Below the pieces are notes generated by a model, which saw nothing but the letters and a program-made list of their open reading frames with translations, was not told the origin of the DNA and ran no database searches. Positions 38,341 to 47,632 of a DNA stretch of 64,000 nt are shown here, in pieces (within the stretch, counting starts at the first letter, position 1; the number at the start of each line of letters is the position of its first letter). This DNA comes from Pseudomonas fluorescens. GTDB lineage: Bacteria > Pseudomonadota > Gammaproteobacteria > Pseudomonadales > Pseudomonadaceae. The translations under genes were made by a program, and so were the position numbers. Where the stretch lies: contig NZ_CABVHY010000011.1 of NCBI RefSeq assembly GCF_902497875.1, positions 152,945-216,944 on the forward strand, read 5' to 3'.

Positions 38341-39165
38341 ATGCCCCTCGCGTTAATCACCGGTTGTTCCAGCGGCATCGGCCGCGCGTTGGCCGATGTG
38401 TTCAAAACCGCCGGTTACGAAGTCTGGGCCACCGCGCGCAAGGCTGAGGATGTGGAGGTCTTGGCCGCTGCCGGGTTCACCGCGGTGCAGCTGGACGTTA
38501 ATGATGGCCCAGCTCTCGAACAGTTGAGTGAGCAGATCAACCAGCAACATGGCGGCCTCGATGTGCTGATCAACAATGCCGGTTATGGCGCCATGGGGCC
38601 GTTGCTCGATGGCGGTGTTCCAGCGATGCAGCGGCAGTTCGAAACCAATGTGTTCGCGGTGGTTGGCGTGACGCGTGCGCTGTTCCCGGTGCTGCGCCGA
38701 GCCAAAGGATTGGTGGTGAATATCGGCAGTGTGTCCGGAGTGTTGGTCACACCGTTTGCTGGCGCCTATTGCGCCTCTAAAGCGGCCGTCCATGCATTGA
38801 GCGATGCGCTGCGCATGGAACTGGCGCCATTTGGAGTGCGGGTCATGGAAGTTCAGCCGGGGGCAATTGCCTCCAGTTTTGCCAAGAATGCCGGTCATGA
38901 GGCGGAGCAGTTGATCACCGAACAATCACCGTGGTGGCCGCTACGTGAAGGTATTCGTGCACGGGCCAAGGCGTCTCAGGACAAGCCGACGCCTGCCAGT
39001 GAATTTGCCGCTGGTTTGCTCAAGGCTGTGCAGCAGAGCAAACCGCCGCGCCTGATTCGGTTGGGCAATGGCAGTCGGGCGCTGCCGTTGTTGGCGGCAT
39101 TGTTGCCCAAGGGTGTTTTGGAGACGGGGTTGATGAAGCGGTTCGGCCTGAGCGGGCAACTCTAA
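38341..39165 (+). CDS. short-chain dehydrogenase/reductase
   Basis: This 274-residue classical SDR has TGCSSGIG (residues 7-14) for cofactor binding, NNAGYG, a catalytic Ser in NIGSVSG, and the YCASK active-site motif. The C-terminal extension (HEAEQLITEQSPWWPLREGI) is typical of the cd05374-like 17beta-HSD subgroup, but no substrate can be assigned. The ATG at 38341 follows AAGGACC. It probably forms an operon with the preceding membrane-protein gene. Confidence 0.93.
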   Translation: MPLALITGCSSGIGRALADVFKTAGYEVWATARKAEDVEVLAAAGFTAVQLDVNDGPALEQLSEQINQQHGGLDVLINNAGYGAMGPLLDGGVPAMQRQFETNVFAVVGVTRALFPVLRRAKGLVVNIGSVSGVLVTPFAGAYCASKAAVHALSDALRMELAPFGVRVMEVQPGAIASSFAKNAGHEAEQLITEQSPWWPLREGIRARAKASQDKPTPASEFAAGLLKAVQQSKPPRLIRLGNGSRALPLLAALLPKGVLETGLMKRFGLSGQL

Positions 39166-39180
39166 GACCGCGGTGACCTC

Positions 39181-39272
39181 ATCGCGAGCAAGTTCGCTCC
39201 CACAGGAATGAGTGTCTTGCACAAAATCTGTGTTCGACGCGGGCAACTGTGGGAGCGAGCTTGCTCGCGATG
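39181..39272. repeat. REP palindrome pair, family C
   Basis: ATCGCGAGCAAGTTCGCTCC (39181) and GGGAGCGAGCTTGCTCGCGAT (ending 39271) are inverted, between the convergent SDR and HlyD-type genes. Confidence 0.9.
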
Positions 39273-39292
39273 GGAGCAACTCGGTCTACCCG

Positions 39293-40156
39293 TTACTCCT
39301 CCCCTTCCTGCTTCACCACCACCGTACAAGTAATCCCCGCCGCCAGCAGCACACCGTCCGGCACTTCATCGATATGGATGCGTACCGGCACTCGCTGGGC
39401 CAGGCGTACCCAGTTGAAGGTCGGGTTGACGTCGGCGATCAGCTCGCGGCTTTGCGGGTTGTCACGGTCGTAGATGCCGCGGGAAATGCTTTCGACATGG
39501 CCCTTGAGCACTTCGCCGCTCATCAACTGCATATCGGCTTTGTCGCCGACCCGTACGTGAGGCAATTTGGTTTCCTCGAAGAAGCCGTAGACCCAGAACG
39601 AGTTCATGTCGATCACGGCCATTTTCGCTTCGCCGATCCGTGCGTAGTCGCCGCGATGGACGTTGAGGTTGGTGACGTAGCCATCTACCGCCGCCAGCAC
39701 TTGGGTGCGTTTAAGGTTGAGCTGCGCCGCTTCCAGTTGCGCTTGCGCGTGCTGGTAATCGGCCAGGGCCGAGTCGGCGATGTTGCTGGCGTCGTCGCGG
39801 CTCTCCCTGGAGATCACCAGGCTGTCCATGTCGGCGCGGCGATGGGCGTTGACCTTGCGCATCTCCCAGGTGGCCTTGCGTGAGGCCACCAGCGACTGCG
39901 CCTGTTTCACCGCAATCTGGTAATGCTCGGGGTCGATCTGCATCAACAGGTCGCCCTTTTTTACCAGTTGGTTATCACGCACCGGGACGTTGACCACTTC
40001 ACCGGTGACGTCGGCGGCGACGTTGATGATGTCGGCTCGCACCCGGCCATCGCGGGTCCAGGGGGTGTTCATGTATTGCACCCAGAGGGTACGGCCGATC
40101 CACAGGGCGAGGGCCAGCACGAGCAAGGTGGCGAGCAGGCTGAAGAGCTTTTTCAT
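39293..40156 (-). CDS. HlyD/EmrA-type membrane-fusion protein of an aromatic-acid efflux pump (AaeA-like)
   Basis: This 287-residue periplasmic adaptor has an N-terminal anchor helix (LFSLLATLLVLALALWIGRTLW), then biotinyl-lipoyl half-motifs DVTGEVVNVPVRDNQLVKKGDLLMQID and VLAAVDGYVTNLNVHRGDYA flanking an alpha-hairpin. It would link the FUSC permease to the outer-membrane channel encoded upstream in the same operon. It lies 10 bp after the DUF1656 gene. The set corresponds to AaeXAB-type efflux of hydroxylated aromatic carboxylic acids or fusaric acid; the substrate here is inferred. Confidence 0.92.
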   Translation of the reverse strand: MKKLFSLLATLLVLALALWIGRTLWVQYMNTPWTRDGRVRADIINVAADVTGEVVNVPVRDNQLVKKGDLLMQIDPEHYQIAVKQAQSLVASRKATWEMRKVNAHRRADMDSLVISRESRDDASNIADSALADYQHAQAQLEAAQLNLKRTQVLAAVDGYVTNLNVHRGDYARIGEAKMAVIDMNSFWVYGFFEETKLPHVRVGDKADMQLMSGEVLKGHVESISRGIYDRDNPQSRELIADVNPTFNWVRLAQRVPVRIHIDEVPDGVLLAAGITCTVVVKQEGEE

Positions 40157-40166
40157 CAGGTCGTTC

Positions 40167-40367
40167 TCAACGGTAAACAGTGAGCGCCAGGGCGCCGAAG
40201 ATGCAGGTGAACAGGCTCAGGCGCAGCAATGCCGGGTGCCAGAAAAAGCGGTACAGATCCAAGCCTGCCAACAACCGGTCCAGGGCCCAGGCCAGTACCG
40301 CAGCGATAAAAAACATCAGGGTCATGGTCGGCATGTACACGCCGTGGAAAGCGATTTCACGAGGCAT
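40167..40367 (-). CDS. DUF1656 small membrane protein (AaeX-like)
   Basis: This 66-residue protein has two membrane helices (MPTMTLMFFIAAVLAWALDRL and LFTCIFGALALTVY) and the DUF1656-type start PREIAFHGVYMP. It sits between the FUSC and HlyD genes, as aaeX does in AaeXAB loci. It overlaps the 3' end of the FUSC gene by 11 bp. Confidence 0.9.
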   Translation of the reverse strand: MPREIAFHGVYMPTMTLMFFIAAVLAWALDRLLAGLDLYRFFWHPALLRLSLFTCIFGALALTVYR

Positions 40368-42552
40368 GTTCTAGTCCTTGGGGCTCGGCGGGCGCTGTGA
40401 ACGCTGCCAGCGGTGATTGCGGGTCAAGTAGTGAGGTGCGGATAAAGTGCAGGTAGCTCTTCACTCGACGCAGTGCGGAAGTATCGAAGTGCGGTGCGAA
40501 GGGTTCGTCGGTGGCCTGTACCCGGCTGATGGCGTGGTCGACCGCGATCAAGGCGCGTTCGAGGTTGCTTTGGCTCGGCTGGATAAATAGCCGCACCAAC
40601 GAACGGCCCATGACCCGGATCGCCTGGCGCCACGGTTGGGACTCGGCGTAGGCCGGATGCACCGGGAGAATCGCCTGCTCCTTGCGCAACTCGATGATCG
40701 CGTGCCCGACTTCCAGCACCACGAACATCCAGCGCAGCAAGTCGCGCTGCACCTGGGGTTGTCCGGCGGCCAGGCCATAGGCCTGGTGCAGTAAATCCCG
40801 GGTGCGACTCTCGAAACTCGAGCCCAGCCCCTTGAGCTTGCCGCTGATGGCGTACACCACCTGTTCGCGCAGATCCTGTTCCAGTCGACGCCACAACCAG
40901 CGGCTGTTGGGCGGCAGAATGATCGCCCCGGCCGCAGCGCAGACCAGCATGCCCATGACCATGGCGATGTAGTCGTTGATAAAGGCGTAGGGGTTGTAGA
41001 CGGTCAGGTTGTCCGGCACCGAACCGGTGCTGAAAAAGATCAGCAGGCCCAGGCCGACCCCGGCGTATTGCGGGCGCGAGGAGAGAAACGAGCCGAGCAC
41101 GATCACCGGCGCCAGCATCACGCAGAGCAAGGGAAAACCGTCGATCCAGGGAAACACGAAAAACATCTCGACGAAGCCCACCAGCGCACCGATCAACGTG
41201 CCACAGGCCATCTGAAAAGCCATGCGCTTGGGGTTTGGGGTAGCCGCCGACAGACCGACCGTGGCGGCGGCGATCAGGGTCATGGTCGCGCCGCTGGGCC
41301 AGGCAGTGGCCACCCAGTAACTGCCGAGTACCACCAGGATGAAGGCCGCCCGAAACCCCGAGGCCACCGACGCCAGCCAGTTGGTTTGCGGGGTAAAGGG
41401 TTCGTCCCATTGCTCGCGCTGGTGGCTGTGTTCGGCCAGCGAGGCGTGAGTCTGTGCATAACTGTGCAGGTCGTCGACGAAGCGGTAGAGCAACTCATAG
41501 GCCGTGTGAAAGTCCAGCTGCTCGGCGTCACTCGGCTCGCTCTCGTGAAAGATTGCCCGCAGGCTGCGCACCCGAGTGGGCAAACCGTCTTTATAATTCG
41601 CCAGTTGCGTGGCCAGGCGTGCCGCGTCGGCACTGGTCAGCGCCCGGCCGGAAAAGCCGTCGAGCACTTCGGCCAGGTCGTGCAAACCGGGTTTGATCGC
41701 CGCCACTGCCTGCTCGGTGCCACTGCTGTGCAAACGCTCGAGCAATTGGTGCAAGGCGTTGAAGCGGGTGGTGATGCCCATGAACTCGCTGTTCAACCGA
41801 CTGAGCCGGCCGTTGCGCCGGCGCATGTGCGGGTCTTCGAACACGGTGACGCTGCGCAACCCTTCGAGGCCGACCGCCTCGGCGATGAAGCGCACGTTGC
41901 TGTTTTCGAACGCCTCGCGCTGACTACGGCCGCGCAGGCCATCGGTGACGAACAGCGCGAACACCCCGAAGCGTTGATACAGCGCATTGCGCATTGCCGC
42001 ACTGGCGGTTTGCGGGAGGATCGCGGCGCTGACCAGGGTGGCGCAGAGAATCCCCAGGGAGATTTCCAGCACCCGCCACACGGCGGCCATAAACGCGCCC
42101 TCGGGATGGGCCAGCGCTGGCAAGCCGATCATCGCCGCGGTGTAGCCGGCCAGCACAAAACCATAGGCTCGAAAGTTGCGATAACGCGCCGCGCCAGTCG
42201 AGCAGATACCGACCCAGATCGCCAACGCGCCGAGGAACAGTTCGGTGTTCTGGGCGAACAGGGCAATCAACGCGACCATCACCGCCGACCCGGCCAACGT
42301 ACCAAGGAAGCGATAGAAACTCTTGGCGAACACCTGACCGCTCTGCGGTTGCATCACGATAAACACCGTGATCATCGCCGTGCGCGGTTGTGGCAGTTCC
42401 AGGCGCATGGCCAGCCATAGGGTCAGAAATGCCGCGATCAACACCTTGAAGATGTAGACCCAGGTCACGCCGTCGCTGCGTGCCCAGTCGTAAAAGCCAC
42501 GGCGCCATTCAAGGGAATACAGCCAGCGCAAAGGTGCGGGCAAGGAAGTCAT
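40357..42552 (-). CDS. FUSC-family efflux permease (fusaric acid resistance / AaeB-like)
   Basis: This 731-residue inner-membrane protein has two blocks of about six helices (from about 25-175 and 390-530), each followed by a cytoplasmic domain. The first block starts at VYIFKVLIAAFLTLWLAMRLELPQPRTAMITVFIVMQPQSG, the FUSC signature. The second has WLASVASGFRAAFILVVLGSYW. It would be energised by proton motive force and would export aromatic acids via the adaptor and channel of this operon. It starts 55 bp after the channel gene. Confidence 0.93.
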   Translation of the reverse strand: MTSLPAPLRWLYSLEWRRGFYDWARSDGVTWVYIFKVLIAAFLTLWLAMRLELPQPRTAMITVFIVMQPQSGQVFAKSFYRFLGTLAGSAVMVALIALFAQNTELFLGALAIWVGICSTGAARYRNFRAYGFVLAGYTAAMIGLPALAHPEGAFMAAVWRVLEISLGILCATLVSAAILPQTASAAMRNALYQRFGVFALFVTDGLRGRSQREAFENSNVRFIAEAVGLEGLRSVTVFEDPHMRRRNGRLSRLNSEFMGITTRFNALHQLLERLHSSGTEQAVAAIKPGLHDLAEVLDGFSGRALTSADAARLATQLANYKDGLPTRVRSLRAIFHESEPSDAEQLDFHTAYELLYRFVDDLHSYAQTHASLAEHSHQREQWDEPFTPQTNWLASVASGFRAAFILVVLGSYWVATAWPSGATMTLIAAATVGLSAATPNPKRMAFQMACGTLIGALVGFVEMFFVFPWIDGFPLLCVMLAPVIVLGSFLSSRPQYAGVGLGLLIFFSTGSVPDNLTVYNPYAFINDYIAMVMGMLVCAAAGAIILPPNSRWLWRRLEQDLREQVVYAISGKLKGLGSSFESRTRDLLHQAYGLAAGQPQVQRDLLRWMFVVLEVGHAIIELRKEQAILPVHPAYAESQPWRQAIRVMGRSLVRLFIQPSQSNLERALIAVDHAISRVQATDEPFAPHFDTSALRRVKSYLHFIRTSLLDPQSPLAAFTAPAEPQGLEHAS

Positions 42553-42607
42553 GAAATCCTGCTCATTTTGAAGAAACGTGAGTCAAGCGAAATCCTGTGT
42601 GTCCCGC

Positions 42608-44131
42608 TCAATTCAGGATTCTCTTAACAGTACTGTGGAGAGTGGCCGGGGTTTTCGGTGCCTGCGTCTGGCTGTCTTTGGGCACATCATTGCCCGCACC
42701 GAGACCACCGCCGAGCGCCGTCACCAGTTCGGCGTGGGCGCTGAGGCGCGCGGCCTGGACCTGCTGCTGGATCTGCTGCTGCCGGAACAACAGGCTCTGG
42801 GCATTGAGCACGTTGAGGTAGTCGGTGAGCCCGCGCTGGAAAGCGATCATGGCGATGTCGTAGGTCTTCCGTGCCGAAGCTACCGACTCGGCGGCAAAGG
42901 CCTGCTGCTTGTCCATCGACTCGCGGCGGATCAACTGGTCAGAAATGCTTTTCAGCGCGTTGACCAGGGTCTGGTTGTACCGGGCGACGGCAATGTCATA
43001 ACCGGCCGAAGCTTCACCCAGTTCCGAGCGCAGACGGCCACCGTCGAAGATCGGCAGCGAGATCGCCGGGCCGACGCTGTAGTTGAGCTTCTTGCCGGTC
43101 AGGAACTCCAGCGCGCCACCGCCGGTGGCCATGAAACCGAGGCTGCCGACCAGATCGACGTTGGGGTAGAAACCGGCGTGGGCGACATCGATGCTCCGGG
43201 CCTGAGCCGCGACTTGCCAGCGACTGGCGACCACGTCGGGACGTTGACCCAGCAGTTCGGCGGGCAAGGCCGAGGGCAACTTCAGTGCAGCGCCCAGCGA
43301 CAACGTTGGCCGTTGCAACTGCGCTCCCTCCCCCGGACCTTTACCGGCGAGCGCGGCGAGCTGGTTGCGACTCAGGGCGATTTCTTCGTCCAGTGCGTCC
43401 AGTTGCCGATGGGTTTCCGGCAACGGCGTCTCGGCCTGGCTGACTTCGAAATGCGTACCGATGCCGCCGTCCAGACGCTTTTGCGCCAGGTCGAGGATCT
43501 GTTGTTGCTGCTTCAGGGTGGCGTCGACAATATCGCGCTGGGCGTAATGCAGCGACAGCTGGATATAGGCGCGGACCACATTGTTCTGCAGCTCCAGCCG
43601 AGCCATGCGCGCTTCGGCGGCGCTCATGTGGGCCAGGTCCACGGCGCGTTCGGTGGCGTTGCTTTCGCGGCCCCAGAGGTCGAGAGCATAACTGAAGCCC
43701 AGCGCAGCATTGTTGTCCCAGGTGGTGGAGTTGGCCAGCTCACCGGGGCCGTAAAACTGGTCCGTAGGCCAGTTGTGGCGCTTGAGTGTCGAGTCGCCAT
43801 TGATCTGCAACGACTCGGCCGATTCGGCAATCCCGGCCATGGCCCGGGCCTGACGCACCCGGGCAGCGGCCATGGCCATGCTCGGGCTGCCTTGCACGGC
43901 GAGGTCGATCCAGCGATTCAGTTGCAGGTCGCCATAAGCCTGCCACCACTGGGCGGTCGGCCAATGAGCATCCTGCGCGGCGCTCTGGATCGCCTCGTCG
44001 GTGGCCAGGGTATTGGCGGCGAGTGTCTTGCCTTGTGGGGCAATTCCTCCGGTTCCGATGCAGCCGCTGATTGCTAACGATAAGGCCCAAACACTGAGAG
44101 TCTTCAGCTCTCTGTTGATGCGACGCGGCAC
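42608..44131 (-). CDS. outer-membrane efflux lipoprotein (NodT/OprM family)
   Basis: This TolC-type outer-membrane channel of about 507 residues carries the lipobox SLAISGC. Repeated OEP segments include WWQAYGDLQLNRWIDLAVQGSPSM, ARVRQARAMAGIAES, LGFSYALDLWGR and VDLVGSLGFMATGG. It forms the exit duct for the FUSC/HlyD pump. I place the start at the GTG (44131), which has AGGAAA about 10 bases upstream and gives a normal lipoprotein signal. A TTG at 44176 is in frame but adds 15 polar residues without a better site. It is the first gene of the operon, divergent from a LysR gene. Confidence 0.9.
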   Translation of the reverse strand: MPRRINRELKTLSVWALSLAISGCIGTGGIAPQGKTLAANTLATDEAIQSAAQDAHWPTAQWWQAYGDLQLNRWIDLAVQGSPSMAMAAARVRQARAMAGIAESAESLQINGDSTLKRHNWPTDQFYGPGELANSTTWDNNAALGFSYALDLWGRESNATERAVDLAHMSAAEARMARLELQNNVVRAYIQLSLHYAQRDIVDATLKQQQQILDLAQKRLDGGIGTHFEVSQAETPLPETHRQLDALDEEIALSRNQLAALAGKGPGEGAQLQRPTLSLGAALKLPSALPAELLGQRPDVVASRWQVAAQARSIDVAHAGFYPNVDLVGSLGFMATGGGALEFLTGKKLNYSVGPAISLPIFDGGRLRSELGEASAGYDIAVARYNQTLVNALKSISDQLIRRESMDKQQAFAAESVASARKTYDIAMIAFQRGLTDYLNVLNAQSLLFRQQQIQQQVQAARLSAHAELVTALGGGLGAGNDVPKDSQTQAPKTPATLHSTVKRILN

Positions 44132-44313
44132 TGCTGCAATTTCCTGGAGTGGGGAGGTTCTCTTACGGTGGAACAATTCTAGGGGGCGGGAGGGACCGCG
44201 ATAAGCCGGGATTCCTGTGAATCTTTGTTACCGTTAGCGCGATAATCCCTTGGTCGGGTCACAGCAGCCTGTTACTTCGTGTCACAATTTGCCATCTGCC
44301 TTGAGAGCACCCC

Positions 44314-45282
44314 ATGGACACTTTGCAAAATATGCGCGCCTTCAGTTGCGTGGCCGAAGCCGGCAGCTTCACCGCCGCCGCCGTGCAGCTTGATACAACG
44401 ACTGCCAACGTCTCGCGCGCGGTCTCAACCCTTGAGGCCCATCTGCAAACCCGCTTGCTCAACCGCACCACCCGGCGCATTGCGCTGACCGAGGCCGGCA
44501 AACGTTATCTGCTGCGCTGCGAGCAGATCCTGGCCTATGTCGAGGAAGCCGAAGCCGAGGCCAGTGACGCCCATGCGCGGCCGGCCGGGCAGCTGAAGGT
44601 GCATACCATGACCGGCATCGGTCAGCACTTCGTGATCGACGCCATCGCCCGCTATCGCAAGACCCACCCGGACGTGACCTTCGACCTGACCATGGCCAAC
44701 CGCGTGCCGGATCTGCTGGACGAGGGCTACGACGTCTCCATCGTGCTCGCCAGCGAACTGCCGGACTCGGGCTTTGTGTCTCAGCGCCTGGGCATCACTT
44801 ACAGCATCGTTTGCGCCTCCCCGGCCTACGTCAAAGCCAATGGTTGCGCGCACAAACCCAGTGACCTGCTGAACCACGCCTGTTTGCGCCTGGTAAGCCC
44901 GGTGATCCCGCTGGAAAAATGGACATTCGACGGCCCCGAAGGCCAGGAAATGGTCACCATCAACAGCTCGCCGTTCCTGGTGAACTCCGCCGATGCGATG
45001 AAAACCGCGATCACCAGCGGCATGGGCGTGGGTGTGCTGCCGGTCTACGCGGCCATCGAAGGCCTGCGTAATGGCACGCTGGTACGGGTGATGCCCAACT
45101 ACCGTTCGCAAGAGCTGAACCTGTACGCCATCTACCCGTCGCGCCAGTACCTGGATGCGAAGATCAAGACCTGGGTCGAGTACCTGCGCGGTTCGCTGCC
45201 GGAAATTCTGGCGGCGCATCAGGCGGAGCTGACGGCGTATGAATTGAGCGGAAGCATGAGTGGCGGGCGCTTGGCGATTTGA
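44314..45282 (+). CDS. LysR-type regulator, probably of the divergent efflux operon
   Basis: This 322-residue regulator has an N-terminal winged HTH (MDTLQNMRAFSCVAEAGSFTAAAVQLDTTTANVSRAVSTLE) and a periplasmic-binding-like effector domain from about residue 90. It is transcribed away from the FUSC-type operon, the usual arrangement for AaeR-like activators that sense an aromatic acid. The divergent spacer is 44132-44313. Confidence 0.92.
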   Translation: MDTLQNMRAFSCVAEAGSFTAAAVQLDTTTANVSRAVSTLEAHLQTRLLNRTTRRIALTEAGKRYLLRCEQILAYVEEAEAEASDAHARPAGQLKVHTMTGIGQHFVIDAIARYRKTHPDVTFDLTMANRVPDLLDEGYDVSIVLASELPDSGFVSQRLGITYSIVCASPAYVKANGCAHKPSDLLNHACLRLVSPVIPLEKWTFDGPEGQEMVTINSSPFLVNSADAMKTAITSGMGVGVLPVYAAIEGLRNGTLVRVMPNYRSQELNLYAIYPSRQYLDAKIKTWVEYLRGSLPEILAAHQAELTAYELSGSMSGGRLAI

Positions 45283-45304
45283 CGCCAAGGATGTATGCGA
45301 TCAA

Positions 45305-45439
45305 CTGTGGCGAGGGGGCTTGCCCCCGCTGGGTCGCGCAGCGGCCCTAAAACCTGCAACCACATTTTGTCAGGCACACCGCATTCACAGGTTTTACGAC
45401 TGCTGCGCAGCCGAGCGGGGGCAAGCCCCCTCGCCACAG
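45305..45439. repeat. REP palindrome pair, family A
   Basis: CTGTGGCGAGGGGGCTTGCC (45305) and GGGGCAAGCCCCCTCGCCAC (ending 45437) are inverted; GCGCAGCGG and CTGCGCAGC form the inner shoulders. It lies between the LysR gene and the hydroxyacid dehydrogenase gene. Confidence 0.9.
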
Positions 45440-45559
45440 GGTGCAGTGTTTATCTCTAAATCCTTAACTGACTGACATTGGGGCAAGCCCTCTCGCCACC
45501 ACCCCGGCAAAAATGATAGCTTGCTTGGCATTCTCCTCCGCCCGACGAGCCCTTCTCCC

Positions 45560-46534
45560 ATGAAAAAGACCGTACTTGCCTTCAGCCGCGTTACCCCCGA
45601 AATGGTCGAACGCCTGCGGCAGGACTTCAACGTGATTGTGCCCAACCCGAAACTGGGTGACATCAATGCGCAATTCAACGAAGCCCTGCCTGATGCCCAC
45701 GGTTTGATTGGTGTCGGCCGCAAGCTTGGTCGGGCTCAGCTTGAGAATGCCGCCAAACTGGAGGTGGTCTCCAGCGTCTCGGTTGGTTACGACAACTACG
45801 ATCTGGCCTATTTCAACGAACGCGGGATCATGCTCACCAACACCCCCGACGTACTCACCGAAAGCACCGCCGACCTGGCCTTCGCGTTGTTGATGAGCAG
45901 CGCCCGGCGCGTCGCCGAACTGGACACCTGGACCAAAGCCGGGCAATGGCAGGCCACCGTCGGAGCGCCGCTGTTTGGTTGTGATGTGCATGGCAAGACC
46001 CTGGGCATTGTCGGCATGGGCAACATCGGCGCAGCCATCGCCCGCCGTGGACGCCTGGGTTTCAACATGCCGGTGATCTACAGCGGCAATAGCCGCAAGG
46101 CTGATCTGGAACAAGAACTCGGCGCGCAATTTCGCAGTCTCGATCAGTTACTGGCCGAAGCCGATTTCGTCTGCCTGGTGGTGCCCCTCAGCGAAAAAAC
46201 CCGACACCTGATCAGTCATCGCGAACTGGCGCTGATGAAGCCGAGCGCAATCCTGGTGAATATCTCCCGGGGCCCGGTGGTCGACGAGCCGGCACTGATC
46301 GAAGCCCTGCAAAACAACCAGATTCGCGGAGCCGGGCTGGATGTCTACGAGAAAGAACCGCTGGTCGAGTCGCCGCTGTTCCAGCTGAAAAACGCCGTGA
46401 CCTTGCCGCACGTCGGCTCGGCCACCCATGAAACCCGCGAAGCCATGGCCAACCGCGCCCTGGACAACCTGCGTAGCGCCTTGCTCGGTGAGCGGCCGCA
46501 GGATCTGGTCAATCCGCAGGTGTGGAAGGGTTAG
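45560..46534 (+). CDS. D-2-hydroxyacid dehydrogenase (glyoxylate / 2-ketogluconate reductase type)
   Basis: This 324-residue NAD(P)H-dependent enzyme has the Rossmann motif TLGIVGMGNIGAAIARRG. The catalytic set is complete: Arg in NISRGPVVDE, Glu in DVYEKEP and His in LPHVGSATHE. Family members (GhrB, TkrA) reduce glyoxylate, hydroxypyruvate or 2-keto-D-gluconate. No gluconate genes adjoin it, so the substrate is open. The ATG at 45560 lacks a strong ribosome-binding site, but the family start MKKTVLAFSRV fits. Confidence 0.92.
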   Translation: MKKTVLAFSRVTPEMVERLRQDFNVIVPNPKLGDINAQFNEALPDAHGLIGVGRKLGRAQLENAAKLEVVSSVSVGYDNYDLAYFNERGIMLTNTPDVLTESTADLAFALLMSSARRVAELDTWTKAGQWQATVGAPLFGCDVHGKTLGIVGMGNIGAAIARRGRLGFNMPVIYSGNSRKADLEQELGAQFRSLDQLLAEADFVCLVVPLSEKTRHLISHRELALMKPSAILVNISRGPVVDEPALIEALQNNQIRGAGLDVYEKEPLVESPLFQLKNAVTLPHVGSATHETREAMANRALDNLRSALLGERPQDLVNPQVWKG

Positions 46535-46542
46535 TAACGCTA

Positions 46543-46568
46543 AAGGCACGCCTTATCGGGCGTGCCTT
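46543..46568. terminator. bidirectional stem-loop between convergent genes
   Basis: AAGGCACGCC (46543-46552) pairs with GGCGTGCCTT (46559-46568), a perfect 10-bp stem with loop TTATCG. It lies between the dehydrogenase stop and the EamA-transporter stop, with short T/A tails on both sides. Confidence 0.7.
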
Positions 46569-46590
46569 ATCACTGACTCCCCATGGCTGA

Positions 46591-47493
46591 TCAAGCCAGC
46601 TTTCCGCTACCCGATATGATCCGTGATCCGGGCTTGCGGAACACCAGCACGTTACCGAGCATCACCAATACCAGTCCGGCCAACGCCGGTGCCGTCCACT
46701 GGTAGCCCTCAACCAACGCCGAGACATTCAGTGCCACCACCGGGAACAGCACGGTGCAATACGCTGCCCGCTCCGGGCCCATGCGGCCGACCAGGGTCAG
46801 GTAGGCGGTGAAGCCGATCACCGAGCCGGGAATGACCAGATACAGCAGTGAGCCTACGTAGCGAGTGTTCCATTCCATGTCGAAGGGAATGCCTTTGATC
46901 AGGCAATACGCCGACAGCATCGCCGCCCCGTAGGCCATGCCCCAGGCATTGGTGGTCAGGGGTTTGAGGCCAGCCTTCTGTTGCAGGCTCGACAGCATGT
47001 TGCCGGCCGAGAAGCACATGGTTCCGATCAGTGCCAATCCCAGGCCGAGCAAGGTTTGCGGGCTGGCAGTATGGCCGACCAACTCTGGCCAGAACAGCAG
47101 GCCCAGCCCGCACAACCCCAGGGCGCCGCCCATCAGCACGTTGCGGGCGATTTTCTGCTTGAAGAACACCCGGGCATTCAGGGCATTCCACAGCGTCGCG
47201 GTTGAAAACACCACGGCGACCAGGCCGCTGGGAATCCATTGGCTGGCGTAGAGGAAGCACATGAAGTTCACACAGAACAGGCACACACCCTGGGCGAGGC
47301 AGATCAGGTGGCCGCGCCGATTCATGACCTGCAGGCGACGGCTGAGCAGCAGCATGACGAACAGCACCAGCGCCGCCAGGCCGAAGCGATAGACGATCGA
47401 CACGGGAATCGCCACCACGCCCAGTTGCAGCTTGAGGGCGATCCAGGTGGTGCCCCAGATCAGCACGGTGAGCAGGTATAACGAGAGGTTCAT
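46591..47493 (-). CDS. EamA/DMT-family membrane exporter
   Basis: This 300-residue inner-membrane protein has about ten helices in two EamA halves (opening LSLYLLTVLIWGTTWIALKLQLG; second half from about 150, GLALIGTMCFSAGNMLSS). Such proteins export amino acids or metabolites; the substrate is unknown. It is divergent from an AraC-type gene 139 bp away, which may control it. Confidence 0.92.
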   Translation of the reverse strand: MNLSLYLLTVLIWGTTWIALKLQLGVVAIPVSIVYRFGLAALVLFVMLLLSRRLQVMNRRGHLICLAQGVCLFCVNFMCFLYASQWIPSGLVAVVFSTATLWNALNARVFFKQKIARNVLMGGALGLCGLGLLFWPELVGHTASPQTLLGLGLALIGTMCFSAGNMLSSLQQKAGLKPLTTNAWGMAYGAAMLSAYCLIKGIPFDMEWNTRYVGSLLYLVIPGSVIGFTAYLTLVGRMGPERAAYCTVLFPVVALNVSALVEGYQWTAPALAGLVLVMLGNVLVFRKPGSRIISGSGKLA

Positions 47494-47632
47494 GACGAGG
47501 ACTCCTGAATATGGCTATCAGTCTCAGGCCATGACGCTCCGGCGCGCTTGCATAAACTTGCGCTTTTGTCGGATCGCCGGCTCACAGCGCCAGGGCGACG
47601 GAGTAGGATGCAAGGCGTTGGAGAAAACGATC

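Noticed and set aside
42578..44077. 499-codon plus-strand open frame
   Set aside because: It lies opposite the outer-membrane efflux gene, which has clear family motifs; the frame translates to Gly/Arg/Val-rich sequence without a domain.
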